Positions 26,824 to 35,109 of a DNA stretch of 64,000 nucleotides are shown here, one piece after another. Position numbers and translations under genes: made by a program. Origin of the DNA: Bacteroidales bacterium. Lineage in GTDB: Bacteria; Bacteroidota; Bacteroidia; Bacteroidales; Porphyromonadaceae. Location of the stretch: contig SFHG01000006.1 of the NCBI GenBank assembly GCA_004555765.1, positions 1-64,000 on the forward strand, given 5' to 3'. Numbering within the stretch: position 1 is the first letter of the stretch; the number at the start of each line of letters is the position of its first letter. A model generated the notes under the pieces. That model saw only the letters and a program-made list of their open reading frames with translations, was not told where the DNA came from and did no database searches.

Positions 26824-28095
26824 ATGAAAAAAGATACTTTTTACCGTATTCTGGTGCTATCCCTAATCATTGGGGCAAGTGCCTGCACGCCTCAAAACAA
26901 GCCGATCTTTGAGAAATCCGCCAGTGAACGCACCGCTGAAGCGATGGATGCGCTGCAGGAAAAACTCCTCAGCTCGCCCAACGGCTGGATCGGGGAGTAC
27001 TACCCGGGAACTACTCAGTATGGCGGTTATGTGCTCAGTTTCGTATTCACGAAAGAAGGAGAAGCCTTTATTTCCTCTGAAGTGCTCGAAGATATGCAGA
27101 AGCCCGAGCGAAGCCAGTATATTGTGGGCTCCGATGCAGGTGTCTCGCTTAATTTCGTGACTTACAATAAAGCGCTGCATTTCTTTGCGGATCCCGACTA
27201 CAGAGTCGGAGGCGGTGTGAGCAAAGGGTTTGAAGGAGATTATGAGTTTCTTCTGATGGAGGACACGCACCCCGATACCATTTTCTTGAAAGGGAAAACC
27301 AAGGGTCAGATCCTCAAGCTCTTCAAGCCCAAGACCGCAGCAAGTGACTATCTCAAAAAGAGTATGGACACCTACGGCATTGCTTTTAATCAAGACTTCA
27401 TCAGGGAAAATGTCAAGGATTCTTATGCCGGAACCTTAGGAGGTAAGGAAACCGTACTTTTCTTTGGCAAATACAATACTCTGTATTACTTGGACGAAAA
27501 GGGCAATAAAATCGATGTCCCGTTTGTTCCCACCCCGGAGGGCATTAGGTTGCACACGCCCTTGAACGGAATCGAGTATTTGGTTTTCAATGTCAAGGAC
27601 AAGACGCTGACCGCACAGGGAACATCTTTGTCAATGAGAGAAGATCCCAATTACAAGTATTACACCGAGTTCTTGGGAGACTATACAGTGGATGCCAACG
27701 GTGCAGTATATGACGTCAAGTTCGAGAAAGCAGGCAACACACGGTATAAAATCACCTCTCCCCAATGGAACTACCACATCTATGCCTCTTTTGATGCTCC
27801 TAACCGCCGTTTTACGATCAATGTACAGGAGATCGAAACCAAGCCCGGCACAAAGCTGGTAATGTGGGACACCAACGAAGGTTACCTCGCTTGGGGCGAA
27901 GAGATCGGTGTGTACTCCGAGAAAATCGACACAGGAGACGGATCTGTCGCTTACAAATTAGTCGACAATAAGGTATGGGGTAGCTCTAAGGCAGACTCAT
28001 TCTATATGAGAGACATGAATGGCAAAAAAGAAGACAAGTCTCTTAAACCCAGCATAATTGTTCGTCCTATATTCAAGAAGAAACAACTATCATGA
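26824..28095 (+). CDS. DUF4302 family lipoprotein
   Basis: 423 residues. Signal peptide MKKDTFYRILVLSLIIGASAC with the lipid cysteine near residue 21. The next part (LLSSPNGWIGEYYPG, then GGYVLSFVFTKEGEAFISSE) is typical of DUF4302 proteins, which accompany SusC/SusD and the zinc metallohydrolase. Function unknown; a surface substrate-binding role is a guess. An alternative ATG at 26806 overlaps the previous stop codon (TAATG) and would add six residues; the later ATG gives the better signal peptide. The end overlaps the next gene by four bases. Confidence 0.78.
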   Translation: MKKDTFYRILVLSLIIGASACTPQNKPIFEKSASERTAEAMDALQEKLLSSPNGWIGEYYPGTTQYGGYVLSFVFTKEGEAFISSEVLEDMQKPERSQYIVGSDAGVSLNFVTYNKALHFFADPDYRVGGGVSKGFEGDYEFLLMEDTHPDTIFLKGKTKGQILKLFKPKTAASDYLKKSMDTYGIAFNQDFIRENVKDSYAGTLGGKETVLFFGKYNTLYYLDEKGNKIDVPFVPTPEGIRLHTPLNGIEYLVFNVKDKTLTAQGTSLSMREDPNYKYYTEFLGDYTVDANGAVYDVKFEKAGNTRYKITSPQWNYHIYASFDAPNRRFTINVQEIETKPGTKLVMWDTNEGYLAWGEEIGVYSEKIDTGDGSVAYKLVDNKVWGSSKADSFYMRDMNGKKEDKSLKPSIIVRPIFKKKQLS

Positions 28096-29210
28096 AACAC
28101 CTATCCGGTATCTACACAGGACTCCTTCTGGCTGTCGTCACGGGGTTTGTACTCGTTGGTTGCTCCAAAAAGGACGACAGTCAAATAAATCCTTTTAACC
28201 CTGCAGAGATTAACTTGCAGGTAGTTTCCGCCGATGTCGTATATGGAGCCGGCGGGGGCTCGGGAGCCATACAAATGAATAGCTCAGACTTTACCTTCAC
28301 GCTCGAGGACGATTGGCTGACGGCAGAGAAGGCAGGCAATAAAATCAACCTCACCGTACGGCAAAACGGCACACCTAATCTGCGTACTGCCATGATTAAG
28401 ATCAAGGATGCCACGACGGAAGGAGTGGGTAACGTCCAGATGGTCTCCGTAAGTCAGTACGGAGTCGCCAATATTATGGATATCAGCCCGATTTATGCCT
28501 CTCTGAAAGGACAAACGATTACTTTTGATCTCTCAAAGGTCGTCGACCCGGTCAAGATTACGTTCCCGAACGGGGAAAACGAATGGATCAAGTATTCCAT
28601 CGATGGCAAGACTCTGAAAATTGAGGTGTTACCTACCTCAAAAGACAGATCCGGTGAGATCGTGATAACTGCCGGCGTTATGAAGAAAGTCGTCCCGGTC
28701 ACGCAGCAGGTTCAGTACGCCGATTTAATCGGCTCGTATAACGCCAATTTTTTGTTGGAATTCAATTGGAAAAAAAGTGAGCAAAACCAGACTTGGACAC
28801 TTAGTCCGCTCGAGGAAGGCAAGAGCTTCGTCCTCTCCGGTTTCGGAATGGATCTTATCGTCAATTATGATGCCGCCAATCGCACCTTGATCCTACCGGT
28901 CGGAATTCACGACCTTAAGGGCAATCCCCAAGGCGTTGCTCTGGCCGCATGGGTTGCCGGGGAATTCGGCTCGGGAAGTCTGTGGCCACATACGGACTTC
29001 TATTTCGAGGCTCCGATGAATACGGAGACACCCACGCCCGAGTTCAAGTTCGCCTTCAAGACCAAGGGAACCAAATACACCATCGAGATTGACGGCAAGG
29101 ACACCGAAGTCTTTCCGAAGGGTATGATTCTATGGGGAAATTCCGGTCAATATAAGCCTGCTGAGGGCAAGTTCTCCCAATTGTGCGATCTTACCCTGAC
29201 GAAGATTTAA
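28092..29210 (+). CDS. Lipoprotein with BACON-like Ig repeats, last gene of the SusC/SusD operon
   Basis: 372 residues. Signal peptide with lipobox LVGCSKK. Residues of about 40-125 and 130-215 read as short beta-rich repeats ending in patterns like VQMVSVSQYG and VVPVTQQ, which resemble BACON-type carbohydrate-binding modules. The C-terminal 150 residues are a further beta-rich domain I do not recognise. It overlaps the DUF4302 gene by ATGA and is therefore translationally coupled. It probably acts as a surface binding protein for the operon's substrate. A terminator follows 20 bases after the stop codon. Confidence 0.68.
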   Translation: MKHLSGIYTGLLLAVVTGFVLVGCSKKDDSQINPFNPAEINLQVVSADVVYGAGGGSGAIQMNSSDFTFTLEDDWLTAEKAGNKINLTVRQNGTPNLRTAMIKIKDATTEGVGNVQMVSVSQYGVANIMDISPIYASLKGQTITFDLSKVVDPVKITFPNGENEWIKYSIDGKTLKIEVLPTSKDRSGEIVITAGVMKKVVPVTQQVQYADLIGSYNANFLLEFNWKKSEQNQTWTLSPLEEGKSFVLSGFGMDLIVNYDAANRTLILPVGIHDLKGNPQGVALAAWVAGEFGSGSLWPHTDFYFEAPMNTETPTPEFKFAFKTKGTKYTIEIDGKDTEVFPKGMILWGNSGQYKPAEGKFSQLCDLTLTKI

Positions 29211-29230
29211 TCTTTCCTATTTTCCCAAAA

Positions 29231-29276
29231 AGGGGGTGTGTCGATACTAAGAGCTTTCGGCACACCCTCTTTCTTT
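29231..29276 (+). terminator. Terminator of the SusC/SusD operon
   Basis: A 14-bp stem (29231-29244 with 29257-29270, two G-T pairs) around a 12-base loop, followed by TTCTTT. The 20-base right arm plus tail is identical to that of the terminator at 20558-20597, upstream of the operon. Confidence 0.85.
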
Positions 29277-29344
29277 GTAGGGAGGCGCGGGCAAAAGGGG
29301 AAAAAGTGAACTTTTTTGGTGCGGGGGTGTTATACAAGAGGAAA

Positions 29345-29400
29345 CAGAGAAGCTTAGCGAAGCAGCCCCGTCCGAGGACGGGAAATGGTTCGGTTCTCTG
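29345..29400 (+). ncRNA. Candidate structured leader upstream of the superoxide dismutase gene
   Basis: An outer helix CAGAGAA (29345-29351) with TTCTCTG (29394-29400) encloses two hairpins, GCTT-AGCG-AAGC (29352-29363) and CCCGTC-CGAG-GACGGG (29367-29382). The three-way-junction shape sits 72 bases before the start codon. I could not match it to a riboswitch class I know. Confidence 0.4.
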
Positions 29401-29472
29401 CGACCGGCGTGGAGGCACTCCTTTTCAAAAAGAGAGTCTCACCCTATCAAACGAACACATCCTGATTTCAGT

Positions 29473-30237
29473 ATGAACAGAGTCTATTTTTCGGGTCTTG
29501 TACTCGCAAGCGCCCTGTCTCTCGCCTCTTGCACGCAGACGGCCACTAAGGATGCCGGGGCGGCATCCGGGGATACCCTACCCGCGACTGCAGAGGCAGT
29601 GACACAAGAAACAGATAATTTTGTAACCCCCCAGTATTTACAAGGTATGAAAGTCGAACTCATCAAACTCCCCTACGCCGCTAACGCGCTCGAACCCGTC
29701 ATCAGCGAAGAAACCATCAATCTTCACCACGGCAAGCACCTCAACGCTTACGTCACGACGCTCAATTCCCTCATCGAAGGCACAGACTTCGCGCATAAAG
29801 ACCTCGTGGAAATCGTACGCACCAGTGAAGGCAAGATGTTCAACCAAGCAGGTCAGACCCTGAACCATAACCTCTACTTCCTGCAGTTTGCCCCCAAGGC
29901 TGATGCAAAGAAAAAGCCCGAAGGCGACCTCCTCGCCGCTATCGAAAAGAAGTGGGGCTCTTTTGATAAGTTCAAAGAAGAGATGACCTCCACGGCCGCC
30001 GGCATCTTCGGATCCGGATGGGCATTTCTTGCGACAAACAAGGCGGGTGACCTCTCCATCGAAGTAGGCAAAAATGCCGAAAACCCCGTCACGAACGGGC
30101 TCGAACCACTCGTAGCCATCGACGTGTGGGAACACGCTTACTACGTGGACTACAAAAATGTCCGCGCCGATCACCTCAAAGCCCTTTGGGACATCATCGA
30201 CTGGAAAGTGGTCGAAGATCGCTACGCCAAGAGATAA
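29473..30237 (+). CDS. Fe/Mn superoxide dismutase with a lipoprotein signal peptide
   Basis: 254 residues, about 55 more than a normal SOD. Residues 1-20 are a lipoprotein signal (SALSLASC, lipid Cys20), followed by a Thr/Ala-rich spacer to about 55 and then a complete SOD. Metal ligands align as His85 (NLHHGKH), His132 (LNHNLYF), Asp217 and His221 (DVWEHAYYVDY). The second-sphere glutamine sits at Gln128 (FNQAGQ), the position used by iron-type and cambialistic SODs. The enzyme should therefore act in the periplasm or at the surface and not in the cytoplasm, which would defend against superoxide from host cells. The gene is monocistronic, between a structured leader and a strong terminator. 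Confidence 0.93.
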   Translation: MNRVYFSGLVLASALSLASCTQTATKDAGAASGDTLPATAEAVTQETDNFVTPQYLQGMKVELIKLPYAANALEPVISEETINLHHGKHLNAYVTTLNSLIEGTDFAHKDLVEIVRTSEGKMFNQAGQTLNHNLYFLQFAPKADAKKKPEGDLLAAIEKKWGSFDKFKEEMTSTAAGIFGSGWAFLATNKAGDLSIEVGKNAENPVTNGLEPLVAIDVWEHAYYVDYKNVRADHLKALWDIIDWKVVEDRYAKR

Positions 30238-30259
30238 GATAATCCGCTTCATAGCGGGA

Positions 30260-30300
30260 AGGCTCAATCGCAAAGCTGTTGCGGTTGAGCCTTTCTTTTT
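30260..30300 (+). terminator. Terminator of the superoxide dismutase gene
   Basis: A 14-bp stem (30260-30273 with 30279-30292, one G-T pair), a five-base loop and the tail TTCTTTTT. The tail runs straight into repeat-family copy 5. Confidence 0.9.
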
Positions 30301-30380
30301 CGGTCTGTATCCCGCGATGACGAGACACAGAGCGAAGTTTCTGCCTCGGTACGGTCAAAAAATATTTTTTGACCCGTAGG
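30295..30380. repeat. Intergenic repeat family, copy 5
   Basis: CTTTTTCGGTCTGTATCCCGC, then GAGACACAGAGCGAAG, CTCGGTACGGTC and TTTTTTGACCCGTAGG. The last two can pair (GGTACGGTCAAAAA with TTTTTTGACCCGTA, imperfect). It lies between the convergent superoxide dismutase and nrdG genes. Confidence 0.7.
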
Positions 30381-30419
30381 TCTTACTCTTGGGCTTTCAA
30401 AGCCAGGCTCTCGAAGCCT

Positions 30420-30884
30420 TCACTTCGTCCAAAAAAGAGGAGTGATGTCTTCCATTCGGGAACCGGAGATGCGGTACAGGCGCTGGTTCGTGGTGGTAGC
30501 AGTCAGAGGTCCGAGGTGAGCGAGGTAGGGACCGAGCTTGATGTAGTCGAAGAGACTTATGTCGAGCCCTTTGGGAAGGACAGACCTGCCACTGTACCAC
30601 CCGACGCGGAGAGCAGGGTACTCCTTGCGGAGATAGCCGGCAAGCGTCCGGATGCCGTCCGTGTCACCATCTCCGCCCAAAAAGCAGAGACAGGTGATTT
30701 CGCCCCGATTACGGGCAATCATTTCGTCCAAAAGCTTCTCCGTCAGTACTTCTCCCACATCTGCCCAGAGGTATTTGCTGTGGCACCCCGGACACCGACA
30801 CGGGCAGCCGCTCAGACTCAGCGCCAAAGTCGTCTCACCGGGTATCTCCGAAAAAACGACGGTCGTTTCCGCTACCTTCAGCAT
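30420..30884 (-). CDS. nrdG: Anaerobic ribonucleotide reductase activating protein
   Basis: 154-residue radical-SAM activase that installs the glycyl radical on NrdD. The cluster motif reads C-PCR-C-PG-C in SLSGCPCRCPGCHSKY, the CxxxCxxC spacing of the family. The start overlaps the end of nrdD by seven bases, so the two are translationally coupled and transcribed as nrdD-nrdG. Required for making dNTPs without oxygen. Confidence 0.94.
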   Translation of the reverse strand: MLKVAETTVVFSEIPGETTLALSLSGCPCRCPGCHSKYLWADVGEVLTEKLLDEMIARNRGEITCLCFLGGDGDTDGIRTLAGYLRKEYPALRVGWYSGRSVLPKGLDISLFDYIKLGPYLAHLGPLTATTTNQRLYRISGSRMEDITPLFWTK

Positions 30885-32983
30885 TGGAGAGCCGGCTGTT
30901 CTTTCGGGGCATAGTACCTGTCAGCGGCTTCCTTTTGGCGGGCTTCGGAGAAGTTGCTGACGCGCTTGAGGTAGCCGATGATACGGGTAAGGTAGTCCAC
31001 GTTTTGGGAGTGACAGACCGGACACTCCTTGAGGTGCCGTTTGTCGATGTGTCCGCAGTCGTTGCAGACGGTATTGGGGATGTTGAAGGTGAAGTAATTG
31101 CAACCCTCTTTTGCCGCCACGCCGAGGAGGCTGAGGTACTGGGCTTTGGAGAGGTGTTCGTCGAGATTGAGGTGGAGCGCCGATCCGCCTGTCAGGTGCG
31201 CCACATAGGGGGCTCCGTGGAGGCGGAATTTTTCCAAAACATCCGTTCCCTCGTCCTCCACGATGTAGAAATAGCTGTTGTAGCAGTCTCTGGGGACGAA
31301 ATAGCCGTCCTCCCTATCCCACTTGGCGTGCTTTACGCCGACATTTTCGGCAGGAATCATTTCGCAGTTGAACATCACCTCCCTTGTGCGGTACTTTTTA
31401 TTGTACGCTTCGACCAGTCCCAGGACATCGCGGACAAACTCCCGGTAGCGGGGATTGTCGGTGATGGGGATACCGAGGAACTCCGCGGCCTCCACGAGAC
31501 CATTCACACCGATGGTGAGGTACTGCCGGGAGAGATTGATGTAGCCGGCGTCGAAGAGGGGAAGCATCCCGGCTTTTTGGAAGTCCTTGAGGTTTTCGTT
31601 GTACGCAAGCTGCACCCTGTGACAGAGGTCTATGATCTCCGAGAGATCCGCTTTGTAATCCCGACCGGCGTTGACCGCGTGCTGGATGCACCTATTGAGG
31701 TTGATGGTGAGGACACTCTTGGAGCCTGTGGAGACGCCACCCGCGCCGAGGGTGTAGCTGAAGGAGTTGTCATTTATTTCGTTACGGAGCCGGCAGCAAC
31801 TCGAGAGCGAGTCGGCGTTGTCGCTCATATAGGTAAAGAAAGAGTGCCCTTCCGAGTACATCTCCGCCGTGAAGTCGCCCCACTCCTCGTCTTTCGGCTT
31901 GCCATTTTCGCTCAGCAGCGCCATAGTCTCGACGGGGAATGTGAGCATCGTCTTGAGTCGCTCGGCATTGAACCATTTCATAAAGCGCTTCTGCAGCCAA
32001 GAGAGTCCGGGCCAGTCCGGTTTGCTCTCGTCGGGGAACCGGAACTCCCCGAAGATACTGTCGAAATAGTATCTGTCGTAGTAGGAGATGTTCCAAAAGA
32101 CAGCCTGATAGTTGCGCGCCCCGGTAGGCTGATTGATGGAGTAGACCACCTGCTCGAAGCAGTCGGTGATCACTTTGTCGATGGAGCGTCTTTTGAGGGA
32201 AAGATCAACGACCTTGTCGGGGTCTTTGTAGTAATCGGTGCCGTACTCTTTGCCGAGGAAGTAATTCATATACATCAAAAACTCCGGTGTGGCACACGCC
32301 CCGCTGAGCATACTCGAGACCATAAAGACCATATTGATGAACCCGCCGCAGAAGGACTTCAAGTTGGTCGGCGCAGTACTATTCCCGCCTATGGAGACGG
32401 TGCCGCCGATGAGCCAGGGGTACATCGTGATGGAAGCGCAGTAGGGGGCGAGGGAGGTCTCGTCATTCTTGTAGATAAAATGGTGCTCCAGTCGGTCAAT
32501 GTACTCGTCAGCGACAGACTTACCGTACATTTTCTTGAGGCGGTCGGTGATGAGCCTGCGATTGAGACGGATGAAGCTCGCTTTGGGAAGCTCACCGATG
32601 AGGGTGGCGATGTTTTTGTGCTCCACGTTGGCGTTGGCGTCAAACTTGGAGCCGGAAGCCGCGTTGGATGCGTGACAGTAGTCGTTGATGAACTTGATCC
32701 GGCTCAGCGTCTCCCTATCCTCGGTGTGCTTCTGACGGTAGAGCATAAAGGACTTGGCTACGCTGAAGTGTCCCTCGCTCATCAGCGCGACTTCGACTTG
32801 GTTTTGGATCTCTTCGACCGTGATGCCGTCGTGGATGGTGAGTTTGGAGAGGAGTCCGTTGATCGTAGAGAGGGTGACGGGCTCAGAGACGGAGTCGAAT
32901 GCCTTGATGATGGCGTTCATAATCTTGTCGAGCGAAAACTGCTCCACAAGTCCGTCGCGCTTTTGGATGGTAAAGTTGGGCAT
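30878..32983 (-). CDS. nrdD: Anaerobic ribonucleoside-triphosphate reductase, class III
   Basis: 701 residues. Residues of about 5-95 form the ATP-cone regulatory domain (FTIQKRDGLVEQFSLDKI). The catalytic barrel follows, then a zinc site made of VCNDCGH and ECPVCHS, and the glycyl radical loop RIIGYLKR with Gly670 near the C-terminus. The start at 32981-32983 (MPNFTIQ) is preferred; a longer open frame adds 14 residues without ATP-cone homology. It is the only ribonucleotide reductase in the window and fits an anaerobic lifestyle. A dyad over the predicted promoter (33081-33130) could be an operator. Confidence 0.95.
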   Translation of the reverse strand: MPNFTIQKRDGLVEQFSLDKIMNAIIKAFDSVSEPVTLSTINGLLSKLTIHDGITVEEIQNQVEVALMSEGHFSVAKSFMLYRQKHTEDRETLSRIKFINDYCHASNAASGSKFDANANVEHKNIATLIGELPKASFIRLNRRLITDRLKKMYGKSVADEYIDRLEHHFIYKNDETSLAPYCASITMYPWLIGGTVSIGGNSTAPTNLKSFCGGFINMVFMVSSMLSGACATPEFLMYMNYFLGKEYGTDYYKDPDKVVDLSLKRRSIDKVITDCFEQVVYSINQPTGARNYQAVFWNISYYDRYYFDSIFGEFRFPDESKPDWPGLSWLQKRFMKWFNAERLKTMLTFPVETMALLSENGKPKDEEWGDFTAEMYSEGHSFFTYMSDNADSLSSCCRLRNEINDNSFSYTLGAGGVSTGSKSVLTINLNRCIQHAVNAGRDYKADLSEIIDLCHRVQLAYNENLKDFQKAGMLPLFDAGYINLSRQYLTIGVNGLVEAAEFLGIPITDNPRYREFVRDVLGLVEAYNKKYRTREVMFNCEMIPAENVGVKHAKWDREDGYFVPRDCYNSYFYIVEDEGTDVLEKFRLHGAPYVAHLTGGSALHLNLDEHLSKAQYLSLLGVAAKEGCNYFTFNIPNTVCNDCGHIDKRHLKECPVCHSQNVDYLTRIIGYLKRVSNFSEARQKEAADRYYAPKEQPALQC

Positions 32984-33080
32984 AGTAGATTGGCTTGTAT
33001 TGGTGTGCTGTATTCCGAAGGACAAAAGTCTCTCGGTCGGTCATTAGGTTTTCAGAGATTGAGAAGTATGAATCGTCTCC

Positions 33081-33130
33081 TATTTTGGGAAACTTTTCTT
33101 CCGCAAAGGTAGAAAATGTTCCCCAAAATA
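33081..33130 (-). promoter_or_regulatory. nrdD -7 box with a flanking 9-bp dyad (candidate operator)
   Basis: The minus strand has TACCTTTG at 33104-33111, matching TAnnTTTG. TATTTTGGG at 33081-33089 and its exact reverse complement at 33122-33130 are centred on that box. AAACTTTTC-type tracts stand beside each arm. No TTTG is present at the -33 position, so activation or an atypical promoter is possible. The predicted start would leave a leader of roughly 110 bases. Confidence 0.45.
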
Positions 33131-33184
33131 GAAAACTTTTCCTTCCGAAAATCCGCAACCGGCATCTGTCGTCATTCGACTAAA

Positions 33185-33280
33185 TTTCGACCCGTATCTC
33201 GCGGTGATGAGACACAGACCAAAAATATCAACTGGGTACGGGCAAAAAAATCTTCCCGGTACGGCCGAAATTTTCCCGAC
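33185..33280. repeat. Intergenic repeat family, copy 6
   Basis: TTTCGACCCGTATCTCGCGG, then GAGACACAGACCAAAAATATC, GGGTACGGGCAAAAAAATC and TTCCCGGTACGGCCGAAATTTT, ending just before the tatD stop codon at 33284. Both orientations are present. Confidence 0.75.
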
Positions 33281-33283
33281 TAT

Positions 33284-34069
33284 TTACACCAAAGGAAAGA
33301 CGCGGCGGGTGGTGGCGAGTATTTGGGACGCCGCATCTTCCTCACTGAGACCGTACACTTCCGCCACGGCAGAAAGTACGAGAGGAAGACGGAAGGGGGC
33401 GTTGCGTTTGCCGCGAAACGGGGTCGGAGAGAGATAGGGAGCATCGGTCTCAAGGACGAGACGGTCAATGGGGAGGAGACGGCGGAAGAGCTCGGGGAGG
33501 GGGCTTTTTTTGAAGGTAAAGACACCGTTCACCCCGATGACGAAGCCGGGCAGGTCAAGCACGGCACGCAGCTCCTCTTCGCCGTCCGTAAAAGAGTGAA
33601 AGACACCCGTGAGGGAACCGGAACCCACCTCTCTCACCGCCCGGACTGCGTCAAGTGTGGCGCTGCGGGCGTGGATGCTGACGGGGAGAGAGCGGGCTTT
33701 CGCCCACTCGAGTTGCCGGCGGAAAGCGGCGTTCATCTCCGCCTTTCGCTCCGTGGACCAATAGTAATCGAGTCCGATTTCGCCCACTGCGACGTACTTT
33801 TCGGGATGACCAAAGAGTTCCTTTTCGAGCAGATCCAAGTCGGCTTCGTAGTCTACGGGCATCTCGGTGGGGTGCTGACCGATCATTCGGAGGAAGAAGT
33901 CGGGCGCGAGGGCGCAGGCCTCGTCCATCCCGGCAAGGGAGCCGGCATTGACGGCAGGGATGAGCGCCCGGGAGACTCCCGCTTCACGAGAGAGGCGGAT
34001 TGCTTCGGAGAAGTCGGGCGCGAACTCCGCGCCGTAGAAATGGGTATGGGTGTCTATGATTTCGGGCAT
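33284..34069 (-). CDS. tatD: TatD family metal-dependent deoxyribonuclease
   Basis: 261-residue TIM-barrel hydrolase. Metal motifs are in order: IDTHTHF, GEIGLDYYW, SIHARSA, FHSFTDG and ETDAPYLSP. Members act as 3'-5' DNases in repair or as D-aminoacyl-tRNA deacylase-like enzymes; the exact activity here is not decided. It is two bases downstream of ribD on the same strand, so the pair is one transcription unit. Confidence 0.92.
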   Translation of the reverse strand: MPEIIDTHTHFYGAEFAPDFSEAIRLSREAGVSRALIPAVNAGSLAGMDEACALAPDFFLRMIGQHPTEMPVDYEADLDLLEKELFGHPEKYVAVGEIGLDYYWSTERKAEMNAAFRRQLEWAKARSLPVSIHARSATLDAVRAVREVGSGSLTGVFHSFTDGEEELRAVLDLPGFVIGVNGVFTFKKSPLPELFRRLLPIDRLVLETDAPYLSPTPFRGKRNAPFRLPLVLSAVAEVYGLSEEDAASQILATTRRVFPLV

Positions 34070-34071
34070 CG

Positions 34072-35088
34072 TCAGAGGAGGGAAGCGTCCGCATCCTCAC
34101 GGACACGGACAAAACGGGTAATGGTGCGGGAATCAATCGTCGTGCGGGAAAGGAGACGGGCGGCTGTCGGAAGGCAGGGGGCATGCAGCCCGTAATGCAA
34201 AAGGAAAGGAGCCGTCTCCACGCGTATTTCGTCCCAGAGGTCGCGGTCGATGAAGCTCTGAAGCGTCTCCCGCCCCCCTTCGACCAAAAGGGAAGTAATC
34301 CCCTCATCCTCATACAATCGTCGGAGGGCATCCATTGAGACCGCACCGAGTCCGGACCATCCCCCGGGGACGTCTCCGTGCGTGAGGAGAATCCGCTTAG
34401 GGGAGAAAGAGCTTGGGCGCCAAAGGCGGTTATCGAGCCGTGGGCGGTCTTTCTCCAGCGTGTGCCGGCCCACCAAGATGCCCGAGTACCCGCTCCGCAA
34501 CCGGTGCACCAAAAGCGACGTAAAGGGCGAAGAGAGCCGGATCGCAGGCTCGGAGTCCGGCCGCTCTCCGTCTATGAATCCGTCGAGCGACTCGGCCCAC
34601 TTGAGGAGGACGAAAGGTCTGTGCTTTTCCTGCCCCGTGAGGAATACTTTGGCGAGCCGGCGGCACTCCTCCTCCATAAAACCGACCGTCACGGGTATGC
34701 CCGCCTCCCGTAGTATCGCCACGCCTTTGCCCGAGACGAGGGGATTGGGGTCAAGGGTTCCCGTGACGACGCGCCCCACACCCTCACGGGCGAGCATCCC
34801 CGCGCAAGAGGGGGTTCGCCCTTCGTGTGCGCACGGCTCGAGGGTGACATAGAGCGTACTCTCGGGTATGAGTGGACGGTCTTCCGGCTTGATGCTCCGG
34901 AAGCAATTCACTTCGGCGTGTCCCTCGCCCGCCTTTTGGTGGTACCCCTCGCCGATCACCCGATCGCCATACACAAGGACGGCACCCACGCGGGGGTTTG
35001 GGGTAATGCGTGCAGCCTCGGCTCTCAGGGCGAGGTCGATGGCCCGGTGCATATACAGGGGCAAAAAGGGCGTGTCGGGGCGTACCAT
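34072..35088 (-). CDS. ribD: Bifunctional riboflavin deaminase/reductase
   Basis: 338 residues. The N-terminal deaminase domain has zinc motifs GHAEVNC and LEPCAHEGRTPSC. The C-terminal reductase domain has FVLLKWAESLDGFI, SGILVGRHTLEKDRPRL and LLVEGGRETLQSF. It catalyses the second and third steps of riboflavin synthesis from GTP in the cytoplasm. Other rib genes are not in the window. A Met at residue 13 is an alternative start. It is transcribed divergently from prmC with only 21 bases between the start codons. Confidence 0.93.
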   Translation of the reverse strand: MVRPDTPFLPLYMHRAIDLALRAEAARITPNPRVGAVLVYGDRVIGEGYHQKAGEGHAEVNCFRSIKPEDRPLIPESTLYVTLEPCAHEGRTPSCAGMLAREGVGRVVTGTLDPNPLVSGKGVAILREAGIPVTVGFMEEECRRLAKVFLTGQEKHRPFVLLKWAESLDGFIDGERPDSEPAIRLSSPFTSLLVHRLRSGYSGILVGRHTLEKDRPRLDNRLWRPSSFSPKRILLTHGDVPGGWSGLGAVSMDALRRLYEDEGITSLLVEGGRETLQSFIDRDLWDEIRVETAPFLLHYGLHAPCLPTAARLLSRTTIDSRTITRFVRVREDADASLL

Positions 35089-35095
35089 TTTTGAT

Positions 35096-35103
35096 TAACT
35101 TTG
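35096..35103 (+). promoter_or_regulatory. -7 box very close to the prmC start codon
   Basis: TAACTTTG matches TAnnTTTG, and ends six bases before the ATG at 35110. A transcript starting at the usual distance would begin at or next to the start codon, that is, a nearly leaderless mRNA. No TTTG at -33. Confidence 0.45.
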
Positions 35104-35109
35104 TATGAG

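Noticed and set aside
29345..29400. A cobalamin or TPP riboswitch before the superoxide dismutase gene
   Set aside because: None of the conserved core motifs of those classes is present; only a generic three-way junction is supported.
30884..33112. Plus-strand open frame of about 740 codons opposite nrdD
   Set aside because: It mirrors a fully convincing nrdD on the other strand, has no recognisable domains and reflects codon bias of the real gene.
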